Notes: a model not told the origin generated them from the sequence alone. A stretch of DNA of 64,000 nucleotides from Psychrobacillus sp. FSL H8-0483 (GCF_038637725.1 NZ_CP152052.1:2897501-2961500); one strand, 5' to 3'. Counted from the stretch's first letter, positions 10,454 through 19,104 are shown. A program made the numbers and translations.

Positions 10454-11545
10454 ATGAATCAAATAGAAAAAATTCAATCGTTTTTACAATCTAATAAAAC
10501 GGATGCTGCTTTTATAACTACTCCAGACAATGTGTTTTATTTTACCGGCTTTAGAAGCAACCCACATGAACGCTTATTGGGGGTTGTTATTTTTAAAGAT
10601 ACCGCTCCCTTTATTATTTGCCCTAAAATGGAAATTCCAGACGCAAAAGTTGCTGGGTGGACAGGTGATATAGTAGGACATCAAGATACAGAAAATGCTT
10701 GGGATATCGTTATTCAAACGATCCAAGAAAAAGTTGGAGGCATAAATACGCTTGCCATCGAAAAAGCACATTTAACAGTGGAGAGACTAGAAGCACTGGA
10801 GGAAAGAATCCCTTCTTTACAAGTTTCTAGAATTGATGAAAAGATAAACGAGCTTCGTGTGATTAAATCGGAAGAAGAATTAGTGAATATGCGTAAAGCT
10901 GCAGAGCTTGCTGATTATGCAATTGAAGTTGGATGCAAAGAAATCGCAGAAGGTAAAACAGAGCTCGAAATATTAAACGCGATAGAATTAGCAGTAAAAG
11001 AAAAAGGTGCTGCACAAATGTCCTTCGATACAATGGTATTAAGCGGACCTAAGACTGCTTCTCCTCACGGAACTCCTGGTGATCGTAAAATCCAAAAAGG
11101 TGACTTTATATTATTTGACCTTGGGGTTGTTTACAATGGCTATTGCTCAGATATTACACGCACCGTTGCTTTTGGTGAACCAACTTCGGACAAACGTGAA
11201 ATATACGAAACAGTTCGTCAAGCGGAAGAAGCTGCAGTACAAGCTGTTAAACCAGGTATTACTGCGATGGAACTAGACAAAATTGCTCGTGATATTATTA
11301 CAAATGCAGGATATGGAGACTATTTTACACACCGTTTAGGCCATGGACTTGGTATTTCTGTTCATGAGTTTCCTTCTATTACAGGAGTAAATGATATGAA
11401 ACTAGAAACTGGGATGGTTTTCACCATTGAACCAGGAATTTATCACCCAGAAATAACTGGCGTTCGTATCGAAGACGACGTTGTAGTAACAGCTGATGGA
11501 GTCGAAGTGCTAACTAAGTTTCCAAAAGAATTACAAATTCTATAA
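10454..11545 (+). CDS. pepQ: M24 family Xaa-Pro dipeptidase
   Basis: A 363-residue metallopeptidase of family M24, which cleaves dipeptides with C-terminal proline in the cytoplasm. The N-terminal creatinase-type domain (about 1-130) precedes a pita-bread catalytic domain. Metal-ligand segments visible are DLGVVYNGYCSDITRT, HRLGHGLGISVHE, FTIEPGIY and VRIEDDV. The start has GAGGTG upstream. It is monocistronic and ends in a hairpin terminator. An aminopeptidase P-like substrate range cannot be excluded, though the length favours a dipeptidase. Confidence 0.93.
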   Translation: MNQIEKIQSFLQSNKTDAAFITTPDNVFYFTGFRSNPHERLLGVVIFKDTAPFIICPKMEIPDAKVAGWTGDIVGHQDTENAWDIVIQTIQEKVGGINTLAIEKAHLTVERLEALEERIPSLQVSRIDEKINELRVIKSEEELVNMRKAAELADYAIEVGCKEIAEGKTELEILNAIELAVKEKGAAQMSFDTMVLSGPKTASPHGTPGDRKIQKGDFILFDLGVVYNGYCSDITRTVAFGEPTSDKREIYETVRQAEEAAVQAVKPGITAMELDKIARDIITNAGYGDYFTHRLGHGLGISVHEFPSITGVNDMKLETGMVFTIEPGIYHPEITGVRIEDDVVVTADGVEVLTKFPKELQIL

Positions 11546-11550
11546 TATAG

Positions 11551-11576
11551 AAGCGCCCTTTTAGGGTGCTTTTTTA
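11551..11576 (+). terminator. Terminator after pepQ
   Basis: Stem AGCGCCC/GGGTGCT (one G-T pair) with a 4-base loop is followed by six T. It overlaps the 3' end of the convergent fluC gene by a few bases. Confidence 0.85.
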
Positions 11577-11927
11577 CTGTCCAATCATATAGCCAATAAA
11601 CGCAAATGCTAGTCCCCCTAAATAGGTAGTAGAAAAATAAAGAAGCCATCTCATCGGATTCTTTTGGAGTGTATATAATTCTTTATTGAAGGTAGAAAAA
11701 GTTGTAAACGCCCCTAGAAAACCGGTCCCAATCATTAATAAATAAAATTCTTCCATGTTAATCCCAATAATTATCCCAAGAAGAAATGAACCTACAATAT
11801 TAACTGATAGCGTCCCGTAAGGAAAGCCCCCATCCGATTTATCGTTCCATTTCTCTGAAATGTAAAACCTAGCAATTGCTCCTACAAATCCCGCGATGCC
11901 AACAGCAAACAAATAGTAGAGACTCAT
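11574..11927 (-). CDS. crcB: Fluoride channel FluC/CrcB, second copy
   Basis: A 117-residue, four-helix membrane protein of the CrcB/FluC family, which exports fluoride as a dual-topology dimer. The signature GTGFLGAFTTFSTF lies near residues 70-83. The start overlaps the stop of the upstream crcB paralogue (ATGA type), so the two are translated as a pair. Gene pairs of this kind often make heterodimers with one subunit in each membrane orientation; that is inferred here. Confidence 0.94.
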   Translation of the reverse strand: MSLYYLFAVGIAGFVGAIARFYISEKWNDKSDGGFPYGTLSVNIVGSFLLGIIIGINMEEFYLLMIGTGFLGAFTTFSTFNKELYTLQKNPMRWLLYFSTTYLGGLAFAFIGYMIGQ

Positions 11928-12277
11928 CTACTCACCTCTTTTTTCCACCCTATGTTACTCATTAAAATTCCACCGACCATACTTATTCCAATATAAACGA
12001 AAGCAAGAATAGTATCACCATTGTGAAACAAACGGACTGTTTCGACACTAAATGCTGAAAACGTGGTAAAAGATCCTAAAAATCCAGTCCCGACTGCTAC
12101 TTTTAGTTGTTTAGAAAACATACTTCTAGACGTTATAAATGCTAAAGCAAAGCACCCCACTAAATTTACACATAATGTAGCGAATGGAAACACTGATTGT
12201 GAGAAAAATATATTTCCTATAACATATCTTGCAATTGCACCCATTGCGCCTGCAACCCCTACGTAAAAAAACATCAT
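11924..12277 (-). CDS. crcB: Fluoride channel FluC/CrcB, first copy
   Basis: A 117-residue four-helix membrane protein with GTGFLGSFTTFSAF near residues 67-80, diagnostic of fluoride channels. It is followed by its paralogue with a 4-base overlap. GGAGATG precedes the MMFF start. Only about 30 bases separate the start from the ald terminator, and I see no crcB-type fluoride riboswitch there. Expression may come from a short promoter or from read-through of ald. Confidence 0.94.
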   Translation of the reverse strand: MMFFYVGVAGAMGAIARYVIGNIFFSQSVFPFATLCVNLVGCFALAFITSRSMFSKQLKVAVGTGFLGSFTTFSAFSVETVRLFHNGDTILAFVYIGISMVGGILMSNIGWKKEVSR

Positions 12278-12309
12278 TTTTTCATCTCCATTGATGCTAA
12301 TAATCAGAA

Positions 12310-12339
12310 ATCACCCAAGCCTGTACAGGTTTGGGTGAT
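12310..12339 (-). terminator. Terminator after ald
   Basis: Stem TCACCCAA/TTGGGTGA encloses the palindrome CTGTACAG. It is followed on the minus strand by a short T-rich stretch (TTTCTGATT), so termination may be partial. Confidence 0.7.
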
Positions 12340-12352
12340 GACCTTTTACTAT

Positions 12353-13468
12353 TTAGTTTAAAAGAGTTGCTACATCAACATAAGGCAAGCCTTGTGCTTC
12401 CGCAACAGCCTTAAATGTTATGTTGCCTGCTAAAGTATTAATACCTTTTTGTAAAGCAAGATTATCTAAGCATGCTTGGATATACCCTTTGTTTGCAATT
12501 TGAACTGCATAAGGGACAGTAGCATTTGTTAACGCCATTGTGGAAGTTCTAGGTACTGCTCCTGGCATATTAGCAACTGCATAATGTACTACGCCATGTT
12601 TTACATAAATTGGATTGTCATGAGTTGTAATGCGATCCGAAGTTTCAAAAATACCACCTTGGTCAATTGCAATATCAATTACAACAGAACCAGGAGACAT
12701 AGATTTAATCATTTCTTCTGATACAAGCTTAGGGGCTTTGGCACCAGGGATGAGAACTGCTCCTACTACTAAATCTGCTTCTTTTACCGCTTGTCCAATA
12801 TTATAAGGATTAGAGATTAATGTTTGAACATTGCTACCAAATAAGTCTTCTAATTGACGTAGACGATCAGCATTTAAATCGATAATTGTTACTTGTGCTC
12901 CCATACCTATAGCTATGCTAGCTGCGTTTGTACCGGCAATACCTCCACCTATAATCGTAACCTTTGCACGTGGTACCCCTGGAACTCCTCCAAGTAAAAT
13001 ACCTTTTCCACCATTAATTTTCTCTAAGTATTGAGCACCAAGTTGCGTTGCCATACGACCAGCAACTTCACTCATAGGAGTTAGCAATGGTAACGAGTTA
13101 TTTGGAAGTTGAACTGTTTCGTATGCAATAGCAGTTACTTTCTTTTCCAGTAATACTCTCGTCAAATCTTCTTCAGGAGCTAAATGCAAGTAAGTAAAAA
13201 GAATTGATTCCTCACGAATAAGTGAAAATTCTTCATGAGTAGGCTCTTTTACTTTCATCACCATCTCTTGATTCCATGCTTCTTCTGCTGTTTGTACAAT
13301 TGTTGCACCTGCAGCAATATAATCCTCATCCGCAAAACTTGAGCCTAATCCAGCGCCAGCTTCGATAAATACTTCGTGATTATAAAGTTTTAAACTCACT
13401 ACTCCTGCTGGTGTCATTGCCACACGATTTTCATTGTTTTTTGTTTCTTTCGGAACCCCAATACGCAT
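12353..13468 (-). CDS. ald: Alanine dehydrogenase
   Basis: NAD-dependent alanine dehydrogenase interconverts L-alanine and pyruvate plus ammonia. It supports alanine use and is important in sporulation and spore germination in Bacillus. The 371 residues show the N-terminal [20 protein letters not shown], the catalytic-region YLHLAPE near 94-100, the NAD-binding [19 protein letters not shown] near 173-191 and [16 protein letters not shown]. Length and start match the family. It is transcribed divergently from the universal stress gene. Confidence 0.97.
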   Translation of the reverse strand: MRIGVPKETKNNENRVAMTPAGVVSLKLYNHEVFIEAGAGLGSSFADEDYIAAGATIVQTAEEAWNQEMVMKVKEPTHEEFSLIREESILFTYLHLAPEEDLTRVLLEKKVTAIAYETVQLPNNSLPLLTPMSEVAGRMATQLGAQYLEKINGGKGILLGGVPGVPRAKVTIIGGGIAGTNAASIAIGMGAQVTIIDLNADRLRQLEDLFGSNVQTLISNPYNIGQAVKEADLVVGAVLIPGAKAPKLVSEEMIKSMSPGSVVIDIAIDQGGIFETSDRITTHDNPIYVKHGVVHYAVANMPGAVPRTSTMALTNATVPYAVQIANKGYIQACLDNLALQKGINTLAGNITFKAVAEAQGLPYVDVATLLN

Positions 13469-13684
13469 TTTTTTATCCCCCTATGTAAGCATTTTAATCA
13501 AAGCAATAATAAATGAAACATTTAAACAAGTCCATTTTATCATTAATAAATCAAAAATGCTCAACAAATAAAATAATTAAAAGGAAATGTTCACAAATTG
13601 TGCAAATTAAATAAATAATAGTAGAAGGAATATACCAATAAATCTCGAAATATATATATATAACAAGTATAGGAGGTTTTAATA

Positions 13685-14137
13685 ATGACATTGAAATATA
13701 ACCAAATTATTGTAGCGGTGGATGGATCAAAGGAAGCAGAGTTTGCATTTAAAAAATCAGCATCAATCGCAGCTAGAAATAACGCAACTTTAAATCTGAT
13801 CAACATAATTGACACTAGATCATTTGCTGCAATCGAAGCATATGACCGTTCCATTGCCGAAAGAGCACAAGTATTTGCTGAAGAATTACTAGAAGGCTAC
13901 AAAAAACAAGCAATTGCAGCAGGGGTTAAAAAAGTTAATATTATAGTGGACTACGGTTCACCTAAATCAATGATTTCCAAAGACATCGCGAAAAGGGTAG
14001 AAGCAGATTTAATTATCTGTGGTGCTACTGGTCTGAATGCTATGGAAAGATTTCTAATCGGAAGTGTATCCGAATATATCGTTCGTTCCGCAAATTGCGA
14101 CGTATTAGTAGTTCGTACAGAAGAAAAACCAGATTAA
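13685..14137 (+). CDS. Universal stress protein, UspA family
   Basis: A 150-residue cytoplasmic protein of the UspA fold. The N-terminal IIVAVDGSKEAE and the C-terminal ATP-binding pattern GATGLNAMERFLIGSVSEYI (G-2x-G-9x-G-S) are both present, so it is probably of the nucleotide-binding subgroup. An AGGAGG site precedes the ATG. It ends in a strong terminator. In the ancestral arrangement it was probably convergent with ackA directly; a relic element now lies between them. Confidence 0.95.
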   Translation: MTLKYNQIIVAVDGSKEAEFAFKKSASIAARNNATLNLINIIDTRSFAAIEAYDRSIAERAQVFAEELLEGYKKQAIAAGVKKVNIIVDYGSPKSMISKDIAKRVEADLIICGATGLNAMERFLIGSVSEYIVRSANCDVLVVRTEEKPD

Positions 14138-14150
14138 ATATTAATTCATG

Positions 14151-14181
14151 AAGGATAGTCAATTACGGCTATCCTTTTTTT
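14151..14181 (+). terminator. Terminator after the universal stress gene
   Basis: Stem AAGGATAG/CTATCCTT is followed by eight T. The T-run touches the ackA-end duplicate at 14181. Confidence 0.9.
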
Positions 14182-14243
14182 ACCCCTGCAATTCTCATCG
14201 TATCTCTCGCAATCATTATTTCTTCGTTTGTAGGTATCACGAT
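14181..14243 (-). pseudogene. Duplicated 3' end of ackA (putative att site)
   Basis: These 63 bases match 16361-16423, the last 21 sense codons of ackA, with only three differences. In the ackA frame all three are synonymous (Gly, Thr and Pro third positions). The similarity stops abruptly at both ends. A duplicated gene end flanking foreign DNA is the expected product of site-specific integration into the 3' end of ackA. Confidence 0.85.
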
Positions 14244-14544
14244 TTATACAAAAAACATATCGAATATTGATATGACAATGTTTCATTGAATTCTTAACCC
14301 CAAATTTATCATTTCAGTTGTGATTGCTCTACGATTTGAAAAAATGGTTATGATTGCTTTTTTATGTACACCACTCTAATAGTACTACCATAAATCCAGT
14401 TTAAATTCTAAAAAAAGCCTATCATATCTAGTTTATGTCGCTTCTTTGCTACTCTTATTCTATTGTTCTCTTCAACCTTGAACTTTCACTAGCCTTCTAC
14501 CATACTTACTGCTCACTTTAAATAATGATTTTACACTTTAGCTC
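14244..14544. other. AT-rich gene-free stretch in the relic element
   Basis: No credible coding frame, RNA gene or strong repeat is visible between the ackA-end duplicate and the terminator of the DUF1232 gene. It is presumably decayed element sequence. Confidence 0.5.
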
Positions 14545-14575
14545 AAAAAAAAAAAAGAGAGCAATGATAGCTCTC
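14545..14575 (-). terminator. Terminator after the DUF1232 gene
   Basis: Stem GAGAGC/GCTCTC with a 7-base loop is followed on the minus strand by twelve T. Confidence 0.9.
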
Positions 14576-14591
14576 AATTACAAAATTAATA

Positions 14592-15131
14592 TCATAATTT
14601 ATCATCTATATCAGATGTATCTACATCATCCCCAAACCAATCCTTTAACTTATCTTTTGCTTGTTTTTTTATATCTGCATCAATGTATATAGCCACTTGA
14701 AATAATGCTACCATAACGAGAGATAGATCATCAATATAACCTACCCCCATAGCAACATCTGGAATTATATCTATTGGAAGTATAAAGTACCCTAATGCCC
14801 CTACAATTGTAGCTTTTACTTTCAAAGGTACCTCTGGTTTCTGCAATGTAAAATAAAGAAGTAGAACAGCATATATAACTGAAGAGCCAGCTCTCTTAGC
14901 GAAATTTCTGATTTTTTTCCACAACTTATCTTCCGAATAATACTTTCCGTGATTTTGAATAGCTTCTTCTTCCATATTTTCTGCATCAAACTTTAATTCT
15001 TCTACCTCTTTTTCTTCAAAATCTAATTTTTCTTCTTTCTCTACTTCCTCAAAATTTACTCCATCTATTATTTCTTCCTGTGTCACTTCCAATTCATCAT
15101 TTTGTTTCTTTTTTCTAAACATCTCAAACAA
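14592..15131 (-). CDS. DUF1232 (YkvA-like) membrane protein
   Basis: A 179-residue protein with two parts. The first 75 residues are very acidic and lysine/glutamate rich. The C-terminal half is a DUF1232 domain with two hydrophobic segments, typified by YFILPIDIIPDVAMGVGYID at about 123-142. Proteins with this domain are small membrane proteins of unknown function. The gene lies inside the segment bounded by the two ackA ends, so it may be cargo of the relic element. It has its own terminator and a likely GGAGG site upstream of the ATG (ATTAATGGAGGGATATTAAT). Confidence 0.85.
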   Translation of the reverse strand: MFEMFRKKKQNDELEVTQEEIIDGVNFEEVEKEEKLDFEEKEVEELKFDAENMEEEAIQNHGKYYSEDKLWKKIRNFAKRAGSSVIYAVLLLYFTLQKPEVPLKVKATIVGALGYFILPIDIIPDVAMGVGYIDDLSLVMVALFQVAIYIDADIKKQAKDKLKDWFGDDVDTSDIDDKL

Positions 15132-15654
15132 TTAATATCCCTCCATTAATATTCGGTTATTTATTTTTTACAAATATAGTTAATATTTTTCTCCCAAATA
15201 AATATACCATATTACCTGAATAAAAATGCTGTTCACTTTTATTTTTCTCTTTTCATTTAATTAAGCAAAAAAAATATATAAACACGTAGTTTATACCGCT
15301 CTATCTCAAAAGGTTACGCTCACGACAATTGCTCTTAAAGTGTGAAACCTTCCATTATTTTGTTGATTTCTATGTATTTCAACTTCACAAGGTTGCTCTC
15401 GTATCGCTGCGTATTCCTTTTGGTATGGGTGTAGTAGGTAGCTTGGATTCTTCATTCATACTAATCAAATTATCGGAAAATACCCCCTACCTGAATCATG
15501 CCATCCGGATCTCGAAATGGCTCTGTGTGACGGTGTGACGGTCTGACGCTCCCATGACGGAATATCAACCTCACCGCGTAGGAACACACAGGAGGCGTGT
15601 GTGGCTCTACACATAGCTCTCTGTTGCATGGCTTAAATAAAATATAAATTTTAA
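15132..15654. other. Gene-free stretch with decayed sequence
   Basis: No gene can be supported. Short open frames exist, including a 24-codon minus-strand piece near 15393-15466 (with PTTPIPKGIRSDTRATL), but none has a recognisable domain. A GC-richer patch near 15520-15600 differs from its AT-rich surroundings and may be a remnant of the element. Confidence 0.4.
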
Positions 15655-15693
15655 GGGGCTATCTGTTATGAATAAACATACAGAAAAGCCCCC
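15655..15693. terminator. Hairpin in the relic element
   Basis: GGGGCT/AGCCCC with an inner CTGT/ACAG pairing lies downstream of the integrase remnant. It could be its original terminator on the minus strand. Confidence 0.5.
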
Positions 15694-15774
15694 ATAAATC
15701 GCCCATTCTCTTATCAATTACCCCAACGGAACCTTTCTAAAATTCCATTAATCCATAAGAGCTTCTATTAATTT

Positions 15775-15963
15775 TCACAAGTATTTATAAACGGTTCTGT
15801 CACTGACCTCTAAGTAGTGCTTATTGATTGTTTCAAGGTTTTTGTGACCACTTTGCTTTGCGATTGTTGCTAGGTCTGCTCCTGCTTCGTGCATAGCTGT
15901 AATTTGAGTTTTGCGTAATGTGTTATCATCAATTGAAAAAAGAACTTCGAATAAGAAAAACAT
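15775..15963 (-). pseudogene. Tyrosine recombinase (integrase), C-terminal remnant
   Basis: The frame of 62 codons carries the end of a phage-type integrase. LRKTQITAMHEAGADL corresponds to the conserved Arg box with a Lys/Thr replacement of the usual His/Thr. SGHKNLETINKHYLEV carries the box with GH and the nucleophile Tyr. The preceding 250 or more residues are absent. Immediately upstream is the terminator of another small gene, so the two were joined by deletion or rearrangement. It is the main evidence that this interval derives from an integrative element. Confidence 0.8.
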
Positions 15964-15987
15964 AGGGAGATTTTAGTCTTCCTATGT
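15956..15987 (-). terminator. Terminator after the 49-codon ORF
   Basis: Stem ACATAGG/CCTATGT with an inner AG/CT extension is followed on the minus strand by TTTTTCTT. Confidence 0.8.
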
Positions 15988-15998
15988 TATCATTCATA

Positions 15999-16148
15999 TT
16001 ATTTATCTGTTTGTTTTTGCTTCTTTTTCAAATACTCCGCACGTATTTTTTCAAGTTGCTGCTTTTTATCAAATTTTGCGGGCTTGTGTTTTTCATGATA
16101 CTTTGTCACAGCTACCTGACCTTTAGTATCCAATTGATATTTCCCCAC
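15999..16148 (-). CDS. Small basic protein, 49 residues, unknown
   Basis: This short frame has good signals: AGTAGGTG lies 6 bases upstream of a GTG start at 16148, and a hairpin terminator follows the TAA. The product is lysine-rich and hydrophilic. It begins MGKYQLDTKGQVAVTK and continues with a charged helical part containing QQLEKIRAEYLKKK. I recognise no domain. It lies between the integrase remnant and ackA, so it is probably another gene of the relic element. Its clean codon structure and signals suggest it may still be expressed. Confidence 0.6.
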   Translation of the reverse strand: MGKYQLDTKGQVAVTKYHEKHKPAKFDKKQQLEKIRAEYLKKKQKQTDK

Positions 16149-16357
16149 TTTGTTCACCTACTTTTCTTGTCTTTAAAGAGAATCTATTCAACAAATATAA
16201 TATACCTTATTTTACTGAAGTAAACCTTATTACTTTATTAGAGTACTGCTAACCTTGCATATATCTGTAAAAACATTAAAAACTTAGTAAAATAATTCAT
16301 CGCCAAATAGTATTCATTATACTTATCTTTACAACCTTGAATTTGCACTCAAACCCT

Positions 16358-17548
16358 TTATACTCCTGCAATTCTCATCGTATCTCTCGCAATCATTATT
16401 TCTTCGTTCGTTGGTATCACGATGACTTTTACAGGAGAGTGTGGGTAATTAATAAACCCTTCCTTACCATTCAATTTGTTTAAATCGGGGTCCATATAAA
16501 CACCCATGAATTGAAGTCCTGTCAACACTTTTTCGCGAATAACTTCACTATTTTCACCAATACCAGCTGTGAAGATAATGGCGTCTACACCGTTCATACG
16601 GGCAGCATAAGATCCGATATATTTATGTATTCTATTAGCAAATACATCAAGTGCTAATTGAGCACGATCATTTCCCTTAGATGCCTCTACTACAATATCT
16701 CTTAAATCACTTGAAAAACCAGAAACACCAAGCATTCCAGATTTTTTATTCAACACATCTAATATTCCCTCAGCACTTTTTCCCGTTTTCTCCATTAAAT
16801 AAGGAATGAGAGCGGGATCAATGTTACCTGACCTAGTGCCCATCGTTACACCTGCAAGTGGTGTAAAGCCCATAGATGTATCAATCGACTTTCCTTTGTG
16901 AATTGCAGCGATGCTTGCCCCATTGCCCAGATGGCAAGAGATAAAACGAGTAGTTTCCAACGGTCGATTTAACAGTTCTGCAGCTCGATTCGCCACATAT
17001 TTGTGAGATGTACCGTGAAAGCCGTATTTTCGGATTCCATATTTTTCATAGTAATTATAAGGAATAGAGTATAAATAAGAACTTTCTGGCATCGTTTGAT
17101 GAAAGGCGGTATCAAACACGGCTACGGCAGGAACATTCGGCAATTCTTTTGCAAATACCTTAATACCTGCCACATTTGCAGGATTGTGAAGTGGTGCAAG
17201 CTCGGACAACTCTTCTAAGGTCACTAAAACACCCTCTGTTATGAGTACAGAGTCACTATAAACCTCTCCTCCATGGACGACACGATGTCCTATTCCTTGA
17301 ATATCGTCTAATGATTCAATCACACTTTTATCCAATAATATGTTTATTAATAATTTGACTGCTTGTGCATGATTTTCAACTGTTTGAATCATATGAATCC
17401 GCTCGTCTTTAGTCGTCATTGTAAAAACTGGATCACTTAAACCGATTCGCTCTATTAAACCTTTTGCAATTACTACTTCTTCTGGCATTTTAAATAATTG
17501 AAACTTTAAAGAAGAACTTCCTGCATTTACTGCTAAAATATTTGGCAT
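16358..17548 (-). CDS. ackA: Acetate kinase
   Basis: Acetate kinase converts acetyl phosphate and ADP to acetate and ATP, the last step of overflow acetate formation. The 396 residues match the family, with [12 protein letters not shown] at the N terminus, [30 protein letters not shown] and FTAGIGENS. The last 21 sense codons are duplicated at 14181-14243. If an element integrated here, this gene received its present 3' end from the element without losing its reading frame. The ATG follows directly after a terminator-like hairpin and a run of seven T, and the only ribosome-binding site (AAGAAGGGG) is inside the hairpin. Confidence 0.97.
   Translation of the reverse strand: MPNILAVNAGSSSLKFQLFKMPEEVVIAKGLIERIGLSDPVFTMTTKDERIHMIQTVENHAQAVKLLINILLDKSVIESLDDIQGIGHRVVHGGEVYSDSVLITEGVLVTLEELSELAPLHNPANVAGIKVFAKELPNVPAVAVFDTAFHQTMPESSYLYSIPYNYYEKYGIRKYGFHGTSHKYVANRAAELLNRPLETTRFISCHLGNGASIAAIHKGKSIDTSMGFTPLAGVTMGTRSGNIDPALIPYLMEKTGKSAEGILDVLNKKSGMLGVSGFSSDLRDIVVEASKGNDRAQLALDVFANRIHKYIGSYAARMNGVDAIIFTAGIGENSEVIREKVLTGLQFMGVYMDPDLNKLNGKEGFINYPHSPVKVIVIPTNEEIMIARDTMRIAGV
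16361..16423 (-). repeat. 3' end of ackA, partner of the 14181 duplicate
   Basis: This is the gene-proximal copy of the 63-bp direct repeat (60 of 63 bases identical to 14181-14243). The two copies flank about 2.1 kb with an integrase remnant, as attL and attR would. Confidence 0.8.
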
Positions 17549-17605
17549 AAAAAAACGCCCCTTCTTTGAACTAGTACTTTAATTGTACCGTTCGTTTTAG
17601 GGGCG
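17549..17605 (-). promoter_or_regulatory. Terminator-like hairpin overlapping the ackA ribosome-binding site
   Basis: On the minus strand CGCCCCT pairs with AGGGGCG, with inner pairings GAAC/GTTC and GTAC/GTAC. Seven T follow, then the ackA ATG. It looks like the terminator of the upstream ytxK gene. Because the AGGGG Shine-Dalgarno is part of the stem, it could also control ackA by attenuation or by masking the site. Confidence 0.6.
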
Positions 17606-17613
17606 AGCAACTT

Positions 17614-18543
17614 TCACTTGGCATTTTCTTCTTGCCAGATATCTATTTTTTGGAAGAAGAGTTCCATTGCTTCTTTGTTCGACATATTAGGAACTTTTGC
17701 AAGCAACACTTCTCGTGGCGCTTTCAGTGCCTCACTTTTCTTTTGCAAAATGAGCAGGCTTTTTTCTTGTCCTTTAGTTTTAAAGATGGAAGATGGAAAT
17801 TGAATGACTGCTTGGATCCATCCCTGTTCCTTAATAAATTTATGAAGCTGTGCTGCTTGTTTGGATTCAAAAATAGTAGCAGGGACTAAAAAGTATAGAT
17901 AACCACCTGGTTTTACATGCTTCATCGACTGTTCCATAAATAAGTGATGTGCATAAGACATTTCATCTTTACTATGTAGAAAATAGTCTTGTGCAATTTC
18001 CTCATCCGGATAGAAACCAACCGGTAAATCACTTATTACGATGTCCACTGGATCAATTAATAAAGGTTTTAGAGCATCCTGTCGAAACAACTGAACATCA
18101 TGTGTTAGCAGTTCACCTGTTTGGGCTGCAAGTTGAATCAGTAACTCATCAATTTCAACACCAAAAGCGTAATTTTCTGTAGGTATGGCATTCATTATGG
18201 TATACAGCAAATTACCTGTTCCAAGCGCAGGATCTAAAATAGAAAGTTCTTTTTTGCCTTTCGCCATTTCTTTTACAAAATAACTTACTAATAAACCGAT
18301 GGCATCTGGAGTCATTTGATGATTCACTTGAGCTGATTTTTTCATTCCTTTTAAGATGGCCAACTGAACTGCTTTTCGAATCTGTTCTTTGTCTGGATTA
18401 TATACGGTAGGAACTTTTTTCTCTTCTAGCCATAGTTCAAGAGCGTACACAACGCCTTCTAAATAGGTTGCTGATTGTTGTTCTTCTATAAACGTACTTT
18501 CTTGATCAATAAAGGTAAAAATTTGTTCAACATTTGTATGCAT
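17614..18543 (-). CDS. ytxK: YtxK-type class I SAM-dependent methyltransferase
   Basis: A 309-residue protein resembling the adenine-specific DNA methyltransferase fold. It has the SAM-binding LDPALGTGNLLYTI at about 108-121 and the motif-IV position SDLPVGFYPD at about 165-174, where DNA N6-adenine enzymes have (N/D)PPY. The changed motif argues against a normal DNA methylase, and the substrate is unknown. The neighbours tpx upstream and ackA downstream match B. subtilis ytxK. The start ATG at 18543 has GAGGG upstream. Confidence 0.9.
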   Translation of the reverse strand: MHTNVEQIFTFIDQESTFIEEQQSATYLEGVVYALELWLEEKKVPTVYNPDKEQIRKAVQLAILKGMKKSAQVNHQMTPDAIGLLVSYFVKEMAKGKKELSILDPALGTGNLLYTIMNAIPTENYAFGVEIDELLIQLAAQTGELLTHDVQLFRQDALKPLLIDPVDIVISDLPVGFYPDEEIAQDYFLHSKDEMSYAHHLFMEQSMKHVKPGGYLYFLVPATIFESKQAAQLHKFIKEQGWIQAVIQFPSSIFKTKGQEKSLLILQKKSEALKAPREVLLAKVPNMSNKEAMELFFQKIDIWQEENAK

Positions 18544-18560
18544 AAATATCCCTCATATGA

Positions 18561-18588
18561 AAACCCACTCTCAACTGCGAGTGGGTTT
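18561..18588 (-). terminator. Hairpin between tpx and ytxK
   Basis: Stem AAACCCACT/AGTGGGTTT lies just after the tpx stop codon. The following T-run is short, so some read-through into ytxK is likely. Confidence 0.7.
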
Positions 18589-18597
18589 CGTGTATTA

Positions 18598-19104
18598 TTA
18601 ATTCGTTGCTGCTTTAACAGCTTCTAGCGCTTTTTCATAGTCTGGATGATCTGTACCTTCGCTTACATATTCAGCATACGTTACAACATCGTTTTTATCT
18701 ACTACAAATACAGCGCGAGCTAGTAAACGTAATTCTTCCATGTATACACCGTAAGCTTCTCCGAATGATAGGTCTCGGTGGTCAGATAATGTTTGAATTG
18801 CGTCTGCTGCATTTGCCCCACACCAACGTTTTTGCGCGAATGGCAGGTCTACTGATATTGTTAAAATAACCACGTCGTCACCTAAACTAGCAGCACTTTG
18901 ATTGAATTTATTAGTTTGGATAGAACAAACACCTGTGTCAAGGGAAGGAACTACACTGATTAAACGAACTTTATCAGCAGAGTCTTGAAGTGTAACGGCT
19001 GATAAATCATTTGCTAATACTTTAAAGTTTGGCGCTTTTTCTCCAACTATTATTTCTTTACCTACTAAAGTTACTGGATTATTTTTAAATGTTACTTGAG
19101 CCAT
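18598..19104 (-). CDS. tpx: Thiol peroxidase
   Basis: An atypical 2-Cys peroxiredoxin that reduces peroxides using thioredoxin. The peroxidatic cysteine is in [13 protein letters not shown] and the resolving cysteine in KRWCGANA. I use the ATG at 19104 (product [17 protein letters not shown], 168 residues) because AGGAGG lies 8 bases upstream and the length fits the family. The open frame extends upstream through non-homologous sequence that overlaps yteJ. Confidence 0.96.
   Translation of the reverse strand: MAQVTFKNNPVTLVGKEIIVGEKAPNFKVLANDLSAVTLQDSADKVRLISVVPSLDTGVCSIQTNKFNQSAASLGDDVVILTISVDLPFAQKRWCGANAADAIQTLSDHRDLSFGEAYGVYMEELRLLARAVFVVDKNDVVTYAEYVSEGTDHPDYEKALEAVKAATN

Noticed and set aside
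12278-12352. Possible fluoride riboswitch before the crcB pair
   Set aside because: The gap is almost filled by the ald terminator stem, and no crcB-motif core is seen.
15329-15538. Plus-strand frame of 69 codons in the relic element
   Set aside because: No ribosome-binding site and no recognisable domain; probably chance in decayed DNA.
15984-16223. Plus-strand frame of 79 hydrophobic codons
   Set aside because: It is the antisense shadow of the lysine-rich 49-codon gene and AT-rich flanks.
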